NCBI GenBank assembly: GCA_001803635.1
Contig: MHDU01000039.1
Span: 1-64,000 of the forward strand
Direction: 5' to 3'
From: Nitrospirae bacterium GWB2_47_37
GTDB taxonomy: Bacteria > Nitrospirota > Thermodesulfovibrionia > Thermodesulfovibrionales > Dissulfurispiraceae
DNA length: 64,000 nucleotides
The notes beneath the pieces were generated by a model. The model searched no databases and was not told the DNA's origin. It saw nothing but the letters and a program-made list of their open reading frames with translations. How positions within the stretch are numbered: position 1 is the first letter of the stretch; the number at the start of each line of letters is the position of its first letter. Shown in pieces: positions 55,829 to 64,000 of this stretch. A program made the position numbers and the translations under genes.

Positions 55829-55963
55829 TTATTTACAGTTTTTAGAGTCCACCGAACCCTTTTGTGGAGCCGCTCAAGTAGGGACGCCGAGCTTCGGAAG
55901 TATCACCTTTTGTAAAAGCACCCACACTGCGATTATTCCGATTACTGCGAGAATATCGCTCAT
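55829..55963 (-). CDS. Small membrane protein with an in-frame UGA (possible selenoprotein)
   Basis: A short frame starting MSDILAVIGIIAVWVLLQKV and continuing ILPKLGVPT, then TGA (55874-55876). It overlaps the rplQ stop as ATGA. If the TGA ends translation, the product is 29 residues, a single membrane helix. If it is selenocysteine, the frame goes on as AAPQKGSVDSKNCK to TAA (55829-55831), 44 residues in all. I recall similar small proteins with Cys or Sec right after LPxLGVxT, but cannot verify this. A stem TCCAC/GTGGA with an 11-base loop follows the UGA at short distance. It is not a strong SECIS. The frame ends before the operon terminator. Confidence 0.4.
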
Positions 55964-56385
55964 GCGGCCTTGCTCTCTTTTTTACCCTCTTTCTTAGCGC
56001 CCTTATCGCCTGATTTCGCCTTTATATCTTCATAATCGACAAACTCAATAATAGCCATAGGCGCGCGATCGTTGACCCTCTGCCTTGTCTGCACTATCCT
56101 TAAATAACCGCCGTTCCTGTCCGCGAACCTCGGCGCCACATCCGAAAAAAGCTTCGCGACAACGGCCCTGTTCGGGATGTAGGACATCACCATTCTCTTA
56201 GCATGGAGATCTCCGCGCTTGCCGAAGGTAACCATTTTTTCGGTTATTCCCCTAATCGCCTTCGCCTTTGCGAGGGTCGTCTCTATTCTCTGATGCTCTA
56301 TGAGCGACGACACAAGCCCTCTCAGTAACGCCTTTCTCTGATTTGCGGTTCTATTGAAATTACTTCCTGCCAATTTATGACGCAT
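55960..56385 (-). CDS. rplQ: 50S ribosomal protein L17
   Basis: A 141-residue L17. It begins MRHKLAGSNFNRTANQRKAL and has LVSSLIEHQRIETTLAKAKA. The C-terminal tail is lysine-rich (GDKGAKKEGKKESKAA) and longer than minimal L17. It is the last ribosomal gene of the alpha operon, 11 bases after rpoA, and shares ATGA with the small membrane-protein frame. It lies near the polypeptide exit tunnel in the 50S subunit. Confidence 0.96.
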   Translation of the reverse strand: MRHKLAGSNFNRTANQRKALLRGLVSSLIEHQRIETTLAKAKAIRGITEKMVTFGKRGDLHAKRMVMSYIPNRAVVAKLFSDVAPRFADRNGGYLRIVQTRQRVNDRAPMAIIEFVDYEDIKAKSGDKGAKKEGKKESKAA

Positions 56386-56396
56386 GTCTGCCTCCT

Positions 56397-57401
56397 CTAC
56401 TTCCTGTTCCTGCCTGCTGTTTCGTCGGACTCTATCCTCATGCCGAATCCTAAGCCCATTCCAACCAGTATTTCTTTGATCTCGTTAAGAGACTTACGCC
56501 CGAAGTTCTTTGTCCTCAGCATTTCGTGCTCGGTCTTTTGAACGAGTTCGCTGATGCTCTTTATATTGGCGTTCTTCAAACAGTTATACGCCCTTACCGA
56601 CAATTCCAATTCGTCGATGCTCTTCGAAAGGTTCTCGTTCAAAGCGGGGTTGGCCGTAACCGTAATCATGGAAGACGATGCCTCTTCATCGGATTCCGGC
56701 TCTTCGATAAAAATAAGCAGATCGAAGTGATCCATGAGTATGGATGCGGCGTCGCTCACCGCCTTTTCCGGGGTTATGCTGCCGTCCGTCCATATTTCCA
56801 TGACAAGCCTGTCATAATCCGTAGACCTTCCTACCCTCGCCTTTTCGACCCAGAAGTTCACCTTTCTTATAGGACTGAACACCGAATCTATGGCAAGCAC
56901 ATCGACCGGAAGCCCCTCTTCCTTGTTTATTTCGGCAGGCACATAGCCTTTGCCTTTTTTAACGTGCATCTCGATCTCGAGTTTTGCGCCGTTGTCTACG
57001 GTGGCTATATAATGGTCGGTATTCAGCACCTCGACGCTCTGATCGGTTTCGATATCGGCGCCTGTTACCGTTTTAGGGCCTTTCACCTTGACTGTGACCA
57101 CCCTTGGGCCGTCGCCGTATATTTTAAATCTGAGCTTCTTTATATTCAGGACGACATCCACCACGTCATCCTTCACACCCTTTATGCTCGAAAACTCGTG
57201 AAGGACTCCGGGTATTCTAACGTCCGTTACCGCGGCGCCCTCGATTGAAGAAAGCAAAACCCTGCGGAGCGCATTCCCGATGGTAGTTCCGAAGCCGCGC
57301 TCAAGGGGCTCTACGACAAGCTTGCCGTAAGAATCGGTAAGGCTCTCTTCATCGAAATTATTTTTTTTCGGTAACTGAAAGCCCTTTTTGACAAGATCCA
57401 T
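56397..57401 (-). CDS. rpoA: RNA polymerase alpha subunit
   Basis: A 334-residue subunit, start chosen at ATG 57401 after AGGAGGCC. The N-terminal assembly domain has VEPLERGFGTTIGNALRRVL and SSIEGAAVTDVRIPGVLHEF. The C-terminal domain (SVRAYNCLKNANIKSISELV, NFGRKSLNEIKEIL) contacts UP elements and activators. The open frame extends 17 codons further, but without a ribosome site. It is in the usual alpha operon between rpsD and rplQ. Confidence 0.97.
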   Translation of the reverse strand: MDLVKKGFQLPKKNNFDEESLTDSYGKLVVEPLERGFGTTIGNALRRVLLSSIEGAAVTDVRIPGVLHEFSSIKGVKDDVVDVVLNIKKLRFKIYGDGPRVVTVKVKGPKTVTGADIETDQSVEVLNTDHYIATVDNGAKLEIEMHVKKGKGYVPAEINKEEGLPVDVLAIDSVFSPIRKVNFWVEKARVGRSTDYDRLVMEIWTDGSITPEKAVSDAASILMDHFDLLIFIEEPESDEEASSSMITVTANPALNENLSKSIDELELSVRAYNCLKNANIKSISELVQKTEHEMLRTKNFGRKSLNEIKEILVGMGLGFGMRIESDETAGRNRK

Positions 57402-57495
57402 ATAAGGCCTCCTATGCCTATTATCTATTTTCCTTTTACAGTATAAAAACAAAAACCGAGCCGTTCTGCCCCGGTATCCTACGTCTTAAAGAATA

Positions 57496-58122
57496 TTACT
57501 TTGAGTATAATTCAACGATAAGCTGTTCCTGAACAGGGAGCTGCATCTCGTCTCGTGTCGGGATCCTTACGAACTTCCCTTTCAAGCCCTGCGCGTCGAT
57601 CTCTATCCATTCCGGGAATCCTCTGTGTTCGGCCATGGAGAGGCTTTCGGATACGGCCTGAAGACCTTTACTGGCCTCCTTTACCTCAACCGCATCACCG
57701 GGCCTGAGGATATGGGAAGGAATATCGGACGACCTTCCGTTTACAAGGAAGTGTCCGTGCTTGACGAGTTGCCGCGCTTCCCTTCTATTGGCTGCAAATC
57801 CCATTCTATAAACGACATTATCGAGTCTTCTTTCGAGCAGTTGGAGCAGCAATTCGCCTGTTATGCCTTTCATCCCTGATGCCTTTTTGAAGTATATCCT
57901 GAATTGGTTCTCCATGACGCCGTATATCCTTCTGACCTTTTGCTTAGCCCTCAACTGAATTCCATAATCGGAAAGCTTGCCCCTGCCCTGACCGTGCTGG
58001 CCGGGCGCATACTTTCTCCGTTCGACTCCACATTTCTCGGTATAGCACCTTGTGCCTTTCAAGAAGAGTTTTTCGCCTTCCCTCCTGCACAGCCTGCACA
58101 ATGCGCCTGTATATCGTGCCAT
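57496..58122 (-). CDS. rpsD: 30S ribosomal protein S4
   Basis: A 208-residue S4 with the N-terminal zinc-type cysteines ([20 protein letters not shown]) and the S4 RNA-binding domain ([20 protein letters not shown]). As the four-Cys form, it may bind Zn. The start overlaps the rpsK stop by one base. It binds 16S rRNA and can autoregulate the alpha operon in other bacteria. Confidence 0.97.
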   Translation of the reverse strand: MARYTGALCRLCRREGEKLFLKGTRCYTEKCGVERRKYAPGQHGQGRGKLSDYGIQLRAKQKVRRIYGVMENQFRIYFKKASGMKGITGELLLQLLERRLDNVVYRMGFAANRREARQLVKHGHFLVNGRSSDIPSHILRPGDAVEVKEASKGLQAVSESLSMAEHRGFPEWIEIDAQGLKGKFVRIPTRDEMQLPVQEQLIVELYSK

Positions 58123-58508
58123 TACACCCTCCTCCTTTTCGGCGGCCTGCAGCCGTTATGCGGCACAGGCGTGACGTCCTTGATCAATGTTATCTCAAGA
58201 CCTGCCGACTGAAGGGCGCGTATTGCCGTTTCCCTGCCGGCTCCCGGACCTTTTACATAAACGTCCACATGCTTGAGTCCCATTTCCATAGCCTTTTTGG
58301 CCGCTGTTTCCGAGGCTATCTGGGCCGCAAAAGGAGTGCCCTTTCTCGACCCCTTGAAACCGAGGCTTCCCGCGCTCGACCATGCTACCACATTGCCTGT
58401 CTGATCGGTTATGGAGATTATGGTGTTGTTAAACGTCGTCTGTATATGGGCGGCGCCGCTCGATATATTTTTCTTTATCTTTTTCCCTGTTCTCTTTTTC
58501 TGGGCCAT
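58122..58508 (-). CDS. rpsK: 30S ribosomal protein S11
   Basis: A 128-residue S11 ([40 protein letters not shown]). The C-terminal [15 protein letters not shown] is the standard ending. The ribosome site is GGAGGATTAGTTTAC before the ATG. It forms the platform of the 30S subunit. Confidence 0.97.
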   Translation of the reverse strand: MAQKKRTGKKIKKNISSGAAHIQTTFNNTIISITDQTGNVVAWSSAGSLGFKGSRKGTPFAAQIASETAAKKAMEMGLKHVDVYVKGPGAGRETAIRALQSAGLEITLIKDVTPVPHNGCRPPKRRRV

Positions 58509-58526
58509 GTAAACTAATCCTCCTCT

Positions 58527-58892
58527 TTACTTTTTCTTGACGACGAGCTTACGGGGGCCTTTCCGCGTCCTCGCATTTGTCTTTGTCCTCTGTCCTCTCG
58601 CAGGCAGATGGGCCTGATGCCTGCTCCCCCTGTAGCATCCGATGTCATGAAGCCTTTTTATGTTCATCGATATCTCGCGCCTGAGGTCGCCTTCAACATT
58701 GTAATCACGCTCGATGAGGACCCTTATTTTTACGATGTCCTCGTCGGTGAGATCCTTCACCCTCGTATCGGGATTTACCTTCGTCTCCTCAAGTATCCTG
58801 TTAGATAAAGACCGTCCTACACCGAATATTCGCGTCAGCCCTATCTCGACTCGTTCGTTCTTCGGCAGGTCAACTCCAGCTATTCTCGCCAT
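58527..58892 (-). CDS. rpsM: 30S ribosomal protein S13
   Basis: A 121-residue S13 that starts [20 protein letters not shown] and ends in a basic tail ([18 protein letters not shown]). It contacts the 50S bridge and the P-site tRNA. GGAG lies before the ATG. It follows the rpmJ region by 13 bases. Confidence 0.97.
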   Translation of the reverse strand: MARIAGVDLPKNERVEIGLTRIFGVGRSLSNRILEETKVNPDTRVKDLTDEDIVKIRVLIERDYNVEGDLRREISMNIKRLHDIGCYRGSRHQAHLPARGQRTKTNARTRKGPRKLVVKKK

Positions 58893-58904
58893 ATTCGCTC
58901 CTTT

Positions 58905-59019
58905 CTATCCCTGTCTCTGCTTGTGTCTCGGATTTTCGCAGAGAATCCTTACTACGCCTTTTCTTTTTACGATTTTACATTTAGAACATATCGGCTTAAC
59001 CGACGGCCTTACTTTCATA
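58905..59019 (-). pseudogene. rpmJ: 50S ribosomal protein L36, interrupted by one extra base
   Basis: The frame reads [13 protein letters not shown] and then, because of four A (58980-58983 on the plus strand as T) where three are expected, stops at a TAA. Ignoring one A gives the complete 37-residue L36 with [20 protein letters not shown] and QRQG, including the zinc ligands Cys-x2-Cys, Cys and His. The span of 115 bases is not a multiple of three. A sequencing indel is the simplest cause; a real lesion is possible, because L36 can be dispensable. Confidence 0.85.
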
Positions 59020-59043
59020 TTTCATCCTCCATCTTCCTGCTTC

Positions 59044-59262
59044 CTACTTAAACCTATAAGTGATCCGTCCCTTTGTAAGGTCGTAGGGCGATACCTCAAC
59101 CGTAACTTTGTCTCCGGGCAGTATCTTTATGAAATGCATTCTCATCTTACCCGATACGTAAGCAAGGATTATCTGACCGTTCTCGAGCTGAACCCTAAAC
59201 ATCGCGTTCGGCAAGGTCTCCACAATAGTTCCCTGAAGTTCTATATTCTCTTCTTTGCTCAT
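59044..59262 (-). CDS. infA: Translation initiation factor IF-1
   Basis: A 72-residue OB-fold factor ([40 protein letters not shown]). It assists 30S initiation at the A site. It lies between map and rpmJ as in many bacteria. The AAGGA ribosome site is close to the ATG. Confidence 0.97.
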   Translation of the reverse strand: MSKEENIELQGTIVETLPNAMFRVQLENGQIILAYVSGKMRMHFIKILPGDKVTVEVSPYDLTKGRITYRFK

Positions 59263-59291
59263 TCCTTAAGCCTAAAATTATACACGCCTTA

Positions 59292-60041
59292 TCAGATTTT
59301 AGTCAAGATTTCAGCGCCGTTTCCGGTAATAACTACCGTATGTTCGTAATGAGCGGACAGACTGCCGTCCGCCGTAACCGCCGTCCAGCCGTCATCGAGT
59401 ATCCTGACGTCCGGCCCGCCGGCATTGACCATAGGTTCAACCGCCATAGTCATGCCCGTCTTCAGTCGCGGCCCATGCCCCGGTTTCCCGAAATTCGGGA
59501 CCTGCGGCTCCTCGTGAAGCGAGCGGCCTATACCGTGCCCGACGAAGGCCCTTACGACCGAAAACCCTTTTGATTCCACATGCTCCTGTATCGCGTATGA
59601 TATATCGGAAACCCTGTTTCCGATTACCGCCTTTTCCATCCCCGCATAAAATGCGTTTTCGGTCGTTTTAATGAGCCTCGACGCCTCATCGCTTATATCC
59701 CCTACCGGGAGCGTTACGGCCGCGTCTCCGTAAAAGCCGTCAAGCACTACGCCGAGATCTATGCTGACAATATCGCCGTTACGCAGCTTGACCGTGCGCG
59801 ATGGGATGCCGTGCACTACCTGATCGTTTATCGATACGCATACGCTCGCCGGATAGCCTCTGTATCCCTTAAAGGCGGGCAGCGCATTTTTCCTTCGTAT
59901 CTCGCTGTCCGCGAAGCTTTCCATATCGGCGGTCGATACGCCCGCGCCGACAAACGTCTTCAGTTTTTCTATAATCTCCGCTGTTATGCGGCATGCCGCC
60001 GCGATCTTCTTTATTTCAGCCTGAGACTTGATTATTATCAC
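59292..60041 (-). CDS. map: Methionine aminopeptidase type I
   Basis: A 249-residue metalloprotease that removes the initiator Met. The metal ligands are in GDIVSIDLGVVLDGFYGDAA (two Asp), GHGIGRSLHEEPQV (His) and MTMAVEPMVNAGG and the late EHTVV (Glu). The start is GTG at 60041 with only a weak ribosome site. It follows secY directly; adk, often found between secY and map, is absent. Confidence 0.95.
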   Translation of the reverse strand: MIIIKSQAEIKKIAAACRITAEIIEKLKTFVGAGVSTADMESFADSEIRRKNALPAFKGYRGYPASVCVSINDQVVHGIPSRTVKLRNGDIVSIDLGVVLDGFYGDAAVTLPVGDISDEASRLIKTTENAFYAGMEKAVIGNRVSDISYAIQEHVESKGFSVVRAFVGHGIGRSLHEEPQVPNFGKPGHGPRLKTGMTMAVEPMVNAGGPDVRILDDGWTAVTADGSLSAHYEHTVVITGNGAEILTKI

Positions 60042-60050
60042 ACCGCGGCT

Positions 60051-61358
60051 TTAACCCCTTCTGCCCTTTAACCTGCCTTTTTTAAGGAAGCCCTCGTATG
60101 ACCTTGTCACCATATGGGACTCGATCTGCGAGACCGTATCGAGGGCGACGCCGACGGCTATCAGAAGAGAAGTGCCTCCAAAATAAAAAGGCACATTGAA
60201 TTTTTTGATCAAAAGCTCCGGCATAATACATACCACGGAAAGGTATACGGCGCCCACAAACGTAAGCCTTGTAAGTACCCTGTAAATATATTCTGAAGTC
60301 TTCGGTCCCGGCCTGATACCCGGAATAAATCCGCCGTGCTTTTGCAGGTTGTCCGCAATGTCTACGGGGTTGAATATTACGGCGGTATAAAAATAACTGA
60401 AGAAAAATATCATTCCCACATACATAGCCGTATACATCGCAGTGCCGGGAGATAATTGTTTAGCTATGCCCTGAACCCATGGGATTGCGATAAAGCCCGC
60501 AATCGTCGCGGGGAACATTATTATGGACGAAGCGAATATGGGAGGTATAACCCCCGATGTATTGACCTTCAGAGGGAGATGAGTTGTCTGGCCTCCGAAC
60601 ATCTTTTTGCCCACAATCCTTCTCGCGTACTGTACCGGGATCTTCCTCTGGCCCCTTTCAATAAAGATAATTCCACCCACTACCAGGAACATCATGGCGA
60701 CAAGAAAGAAAACAAAGAATATCGACAGCTCGCCTGCCCTCACCAGATTTAATGTACTGACAATGGCATTGGGGAACTGTGCCACTATTCCCGCGAAAAT
60801 AATAAGAGATATGCCGTTTCCGATGCCGCGCTCGGTAATCTGCTCTCCGAGCCACATAAGAAAGGCTGTGCCGGATGTAAGGGTAATCATGGTGAGCAGC
60901 CTGAAAGACCATCCCGGATTCTGGATAAACTGGCCTCCCTGCATGCCCTCTATGCCTATTGCTATTCCAAGCGACTGAATGGCGGCAATGACAACCGTAG
61001 CGTATCTTGTATATCTCGTGATCTTCTTTCTGCCTGCATCGCCTTCCTTTGCGATCTTGCCGAGCGCCGGGATAACTACCGTGAGAAGCTGAAATATAAT
61101 GGAAGCGCTGATATAAGGCATTATGCCGAGCGCGAAAATAGTGACCCTTGAGAGAGCGCCTCCGGAGAACATGTCGAAGAACCCCATGAGCGCTCCGCCT
61201 TTTTCAACGAGAAACTTGCTCAGGGCCTCTCCGTTGATTCCGGGCGTCGGGACGTGGGCTCCTATTCTATAAACGATAAGAAGGCTTAATGTAAAAAGAA
61301 TCCGGATCTTTAGCTCCGGTATCTTAAATATATTCCTGATGCTTGCGAGGACTCCCAA
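60051..61358 (-). CDS. secY: Preprotein translocase subunit SecY
   Basis: A 435-residue ten-helix channel subunit. Recognised by FDMFSGGALSRVTIFALGIM, GEQITERGIGNGISLIIFAG, and the C-terminal EGFLKKGRLKGRR. It forms the export pore with SecE and SecG. The start codon is TTG, with GAGGTG eight bases upstream. It is coupled to rplO by a two-base gap. Confidence 0.97.
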   Translation of the reverse strand: MGVLASIRNIFKIPELKIRILFTLSLLIVYRIGAHVPTPGINGEALSKFLVEKGGALMGFFDMFSGGALSRVTIFALGIMPYISASIIFQLLTVVIPALGKIAKEGDAGRKKITRYTRYATVVIAAIQSLGIAIGIEGMQGGQFIQNPGWSFRLLTMITLTSGTAFLMWLGEQITERGIGNGISLIIFAGIVAQFPNAIVSTLNLVRAGELSIFFVFFLVAMMFLVVGGIIFIERGQRKIPVQYARRIVGKKMFGGQTTHLPLKVNTSGVIPPIFASSIIMFPATIAGFIAIPWVQGIAKQLSPGTAMYTAMYVGMIFFFSYFYTAVIFNPVDIADNLQKHGGFIPGIRPGPKTSEYIYRVLTRLTFVGAVYLSVVCIMPELLIKKFNVPFYFGGTSLLIAVGVALDTVSQIESHMVTRSYEGFLKKGRLKGRRG

Positions 61359-61360
61359 TG

Positions 61361-61801
61361 TTAAAGCACCTCGGCCTTGCCGCCTGCGGCATTTATTTTT
61401 GACAGCGCAGAAGCGCTGAAGGCATGCGCCTTTACGGTCACCGGCTTGCTGAGATCGCCGATGCCGAGTATCTTTATCCCGTCTTTTATGTCCTTTATGA
61501 CCTTTTTCCCCAAAAGCGTCTCGGGAGTTATTAAATCGACGCCGAGCGCCGCGATATCCTTGATATTTAAAACGGCATACTCTTTTTTAAAGGGTATGTT
61601 CTTAAATCCCCTCTTAGGCAGTCTCCTCTGCAGCGGGGTCTGGCCGCCTTCAAACGCAGGCCCTTTGGGGCCTCCCGAACGGGCCTTCTGCCCCTTATGT
61701 CCTTTCGTAGCGGTCTTGCCGTGCCCTGATGCGGGGCCGCGTCCTATCCTCTTTACTCGCTTCGTGCTGCCCTCTGCCGGAGTCAAATCCTGTATCTTCA
61801 T
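61361..61801 (-). CDS. rplO: 50S ribosomal protein L15
   Basis: A 146-residue L15 with the glycine-rich N-terminal part ([40 protein letters not shown]) and the C-terminal fold. It follows rpsE; the rpmD gene (L30) that normally lies between rpsE and rplO is absent here. Confidence 0.96.
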   Translation of the reverse strand: MKIQDLTPAEGSTKRVKRIGRGPASGHGKTATKGHKGQKARSGGPKGPAFEGGQTPLQRRLPKRGFKNIPFKKEYAVLNIKDIAALGVDLITPETLLGKKVIKDIKDGIKILGIGDLSKPVTVKAHAFSASALSKINAAGGKAEVL

Positions 61802-61832
61802 GGGTAATCCTAACCTCCTGTAATCTGCTTTC

Positions 61833-62351
61833 TTAATTCGTCTCTTCGGCTGCCGGCTCTTCCTCTGATTTGCCTCTCAGCCTGAAAACGACATCGGGAT
61901 TTTTCAGGTTTGTAAGGCCGTCCAGCGTTGCCTTGACTGCATTGAAAGGGTTATGACCGCCGAGAGATTTTGCGACTATATCATGAATTCCGGCAACCTC
62001 AAAAACGGCCCTGACAGCCCCTCCGGCAATTAATCCGGTGCCTTTTTTTGCGGGGTTCATGACTACGGAATTCGCGCCGTAACGGCCGATAATTCTATGA
62101 GTTATAGTGCCCTCGGTTAACGGAAATTTCACAAGCCGTTTCTTTGCCTGCTCCACTGCCTTTCTTATCGCCTCCGGGACTTCGGTTGCTTTTCCTTTGC
62201 CTACGCCTACGGTGCCGTTTTCATCGCCTACGACCACAAGTGCGCTGAAAGAAAATCTCCTTCCGCCTTTAACGACCTTGGCGACTCTATTTATGTAGAC
62301 AACCTTATCCTTTAAGCTAAGCCCTTCAGCTTCTATCCTCTCAGTCTTCAC
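61833..62351 (-). CDS. rpsE: 30S ribosomal protein S5
   Basis: A 172-residue S5 ([39 protein letters not shown], then [20 protein letters not shown]). The start is GTG after AGGAGGCAGG. The C-terminal tail is acidic ([11 protein letters not shown]). It is important for decoding fidelity. Confidence 0.96.
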   Translation of the reverse strand: MKTERIEAEGLSLKDKVVYINRVAKVVKGGRRFSFSALVVVGDENGTVGVGKGKATEVPEAIRKAVEQAKKRLVKFPLTEGTITHRIIGRYGANSVVMNPAKKGTGLIAGGAVRAVFEVAGIHDIVAKSLGGHNPFNAVKATLDGLTNLKNPDVVFRLRGKSEEEPAAEETN

Positions 62352-62367
62352 CCTGCCTCCTACCTAT

Positions 62368-62399
62368 AATTTGAAATTTCAAATTTGAAATTTGAAATT
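62368..62399. repeat. AT-rich palindromic repeat between rplR and rpsE
   Basis: TTTGAAATTTCAAA (about 62371-62384) is a perfect palindrome, followed by further TTTGAAATT units. It overlaps the stop of rplR and may attenuate or stabilise the operon transcript. Confidence 0.5.
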
Positions 62400-62757
62400 A
62401 AAACTCGAGCCCGCCTTCCCTTGCAGCATCGGCAAGGGCCTTAACGCAGCCGTGATATCTATATCCGCCTCTGTCGAACACCACACTTTTAATTCCGGCC
62501 TTCAACGCCTTTGACGCCAGCATCCCGCCTATTTTTTTCGCCGATGCCGAGTTTCCTTTATGACCCTTTTCCGTCTTAATATCTTTATCTACGGTCGAGG
62601 CGGCAACAATGGTGCGCCCCTTCGTATCGTCTATAAGCTGGACATGTATGTTATTAAGGCTTCTGCAAACGCTGAGCCTTGGCCGCTCGGCGGTGCCGAA
62701 TACCTTTTTCCTCAATCTCGCGTGTCTTCTCTTACGTGCCGATTCCTTTATATTCAC
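62398..62757 (-). CDS. rplR: 50S ribosomal protein L18
   Basis: A 119-residue L18 ([40 protein letters not shown]). The start is GTG after GAGGAT. It binds 5S rRNA. Its stop lies within the AT palindrome. Confidence 0.96.
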   Translation of the reverse strand: MNIKESARKRRHARLRKKVFGTAERPRLSVCRSLNNIHVQLIDDTKGRTIVAASTVDKDIKTEKGHKGNSASAKKIGGMLASKALKAGIKSVVFDRGGYRYHGCVKALADAAREGGLEF

Positions 62758-62769
62758 CGATATCCTCCT

Positions 62770-63312
62770 CTACTTCTTGCCTGTCTTGCCTGCCTTAAGC
62801 TTAATCCGCTCGCCGGCATACCTTATGCCTTTACCCTTATACGCATCCGGCGTTCTCAGTTCCTTTATGTTGGCCGCAACCTGACCCAAAAGCTGTTTAT
62901 CTATTCCGCTGAGGGTAATGGTGGTCTGCTTTTCATCGGCCTTTGCGGCAACGCCTGCGGGAAGCTCGAATTCAACCGGGTGGGAATAACCGAGCGTAAA
63001 TAAAATCCTGTTCCCTTTGACCTGCGCCCTGTATCCGATACCTATTATTTCGAGCACCCTCTCGTATCCCTTGAATACGCCGTTCACCATATTCGACATC
63101 AAGCTGCGCGCAAGGCCGTGAAGAGCCCTGTCTTCCTTCATGTCGGATACGCGCTCGACCGATATCTTGTTATCGGCCATGGAAACTTTTATTCTTTGGG
63201 GAATTGAATAACTGTTCTCACCCTTAGGCCCTTTTACTTTGACAACGTCTTTTTTTATCTCGACATTCACGCCCTGGGGTATTGCTATAGGTTGTTTTCC
63301 TATTCTCGACAT
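62770..63312 (-). CDS. rplF: 50S ribosomal protein L6
   Basis: A 180-residue L6 (MSRIGKQPIAIPQGVNVEIK, then TPDAYKGKGIRYAGERIKLK at the C-terminus). It lies near the GTPase-associated centre. It is followed by rplR. Confidence 0.97.
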   Translation of the reverse strand: MSRIGKQPIAIPQGVNVEIKKDVVKVKGPKGENSYSIPQRIKVSMADNKISVERVSDMKEDRALHGLARSLMSNMVNGVFKGYERVLEIIGIGYRAQVKGNRILFTLGYSHPVEFELPAGVAAKADEKQTTITLSGIDKQLLGQVAANIKELRTPDAYKGKGIRYAGERIKLKAGKTGKK

Positions 63313-63325
63313 CTGTTATCTCTCC

Positions 63326-63721
63326 TTACCACACATAACATAGTACTTCGCCGCCTACGCCTTCCCTGCGGCACGTTTTGTCGCCCAATATGCCTTTAGG
63401 CGTGGTGATAACGGCCATTCCGACTCCGCCCATCACCCTCGGTATCTCGCCCTTGCCGACGTATACCCTTCTGCCGGGCTTGCTTATTCTCTTCAATCCC
63501 GATATAATCGAACCGCTTTCAGGCGCATATTTCAGGGCAATCCTCAAAATTCCCTGTTTTTTGTCCTTAATAATCTTGTACGATTTTATGAACCCTTCTT
63601 CCTTCAATATCTTCGCTATCTCTACTTTCATTTTAGATGCAGGGATATCGACCTTTTCGCTCTTTATAAGGATCGCATTCCTTATCCGGGTCAACATATC
63701 TGCAATTGGATCTGTCAGCAT
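63326..63721 (-). CDS. rpsH: 30S ribosomal protein S8
   Basis: A 131-residue S8 ([20 protein letters not shown], and the C-terminal [14 protein letters not shown]). It binds 16S rRNA and, in other bacteria, controls the spc mRNA. It follows rpsN. Confidence 0.97.
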   Translation of the reverse strand: MLTDPIADMLTRIRNAILIKSEKVDIPASKMKVEIAKILKEEGFIKSYKIIKDKKQGILRIALKYAPESGSIISGLKRISKPGRRVYVGKGEIPRVMGGVGMAVITTPKGILGDKTCRREGVGGEVLCYVW

Positions 63722-63780
63722 TTAGCCTCCTAAATCTTATATCCTGTATCCGATGAAAAGCCTCAGCTCCTTCATCGACG

Positions 63781-63966
63781 TTACCAGCTCGACTTTGTTA
63801 CCCCGGGTATCTGTCCCTTAAGGGCAAGCATCCTGAAACAAATTCTACAAAGGCCGAACTGCCTTATATAACTCTTCGGCCTGCCGCATACCTTGCACCT
63901 ATTATGAGCCCTGACCTTAAACTTGGGCGGCCTCTTAGATTTCTCAATTATGCATGTCTTTGCCAC
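63781..63966 (-). CDS. rpsN: 30S ribosomal protein S14, zinc type
   Basis: A 61-residue short S14. The zinc ligands [10 protein letters not shown] and [10 protein letters not shown] are intact, so it is the C+ type. The start is GTG at 63966, with GGAGGAG four bases upstream. The 34 bases upstream to the window end would carry the rplE end or spacer; no stop or start can be assigned there. Confidence 0.95.
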   Translation of the reverse strand: MAKTCIIEKSKRPPKFKVRAHNRCKVCGRPKSYIRQFGLCRICFRMLALKGQIPGVTKSSW

Positions 63967-64000
63967 AAACTCCTCCTTGCCGAGACCCCGAAAAGTCCTG

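Noticed and set aside
30-64000. CRISPR array
   Set aside because: No regularly spaced repeat-spacer pattern or cas gene was seen; the repeats found are inverted elements or solo ends.

Overview
The window is a 64 kb piece of a bacterial chromosome with moderate GC, heavy use of AGG and ATA codons and dense, mostly short-spaced operons. The spc/alpha ribosomal operon at the right end, 2-oxoacid:ferredoxin oxidoreductase genes, several periplasmic c-type cytochromes and a DsrC homologue fit an anaerobic or microaerophilic bacterium of the Nitrospirota (Thermodesulfovibrionia-like) or a deltaproteobacterial lineage. This placement is inference from gene content; no rRNA gene is present. Two genes, polA and rpmJ, are interrupted at runs of A. 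The sequence may therefore carry homopolymer indels, or polA may use programmed frameshifting.

Layout. 1-7.2 kb: nucleotide salvage (mtnP, apt), DNA polymerase I in two frames, a histone-H1-like Rho-N/DUF4912 protein, an RNA helicase and a cold-shock protein. 7.4-12.1 kb: accessory region with a heme-sensor cyclase, a methyltransferase-Trm112 fusion, a TumE-like toxin pair, tRNA-Leu(UAG), a ribbon-helix-helix operon with three palindromic operators, and a cluster of miniature inverted-repeat elements. 12.1-19.8 kb: korAB, a ZIP metal transporter, then small redox proteins (cytochrome c, a membrane-anchored cytochrome c, ferritin-like protein, cupredoxin, b561-like membrane protein). 19.8-21.8 kb: a short peptide gene with its own strong promoter and terminator, followed by a SPASM radical SAM enzyme and an overlapping membrane methyltransferase, apparently a peptide-modification (RiPP-like) cassette. 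In-frame UGA codons and a GGUC-loop hairpin follow the peptide, so selenocysteine is a possibility. 21.8-32.3 kb: sugar dehydrogenase, sigma-54 activator, cysK, and a four-gene operon (aldehyde dehydrogenase, class III aminotransferase, cyclic-2,3-diphosphoglycerate-synthetase-like GTPase, carbamate kinase). 32.3-41.4 kb: nth, gltB, small genes and repeat copies. 41.5-49 kb: an oxidative/nitrosative stress and redox island (P460 cytochrome, beta-propeller, DUF305, ferritin-like proteins, nitroreductase, Tpx, SOD with two start sites, rubrerythrin-like protein, DsrC-like protein, YyaL-like protein). 49-53.7 kb: exchanger, universal stress protein, HU, MrfA-like helicase. 53.7-55.8 kb: AT-rich accessory DNA with two unknown membrane proteins and a RelE/ParE toxin-antitoxin pair. 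55.8-64 kb: spc/alpha ribosomal operon on the minus strand, ending in a small membrane protein with an in-frame UGA.

Recurring themes. Several minus-10 boxes lie only 5-7 bases upstream of the start codon, which implies leaderless mRNAs (tumE-like, korA, the thioredoxin-reductase-like gene, a 41-codon gene, perhaps polA). Two miniature repeat families, 167 bp and 154 bp, each occur twice. The best candidates for an undescribed system are the peptide/radical SAM/ICMT-like cassette and the possible selenocysteine usage there and downstream of rplQ.
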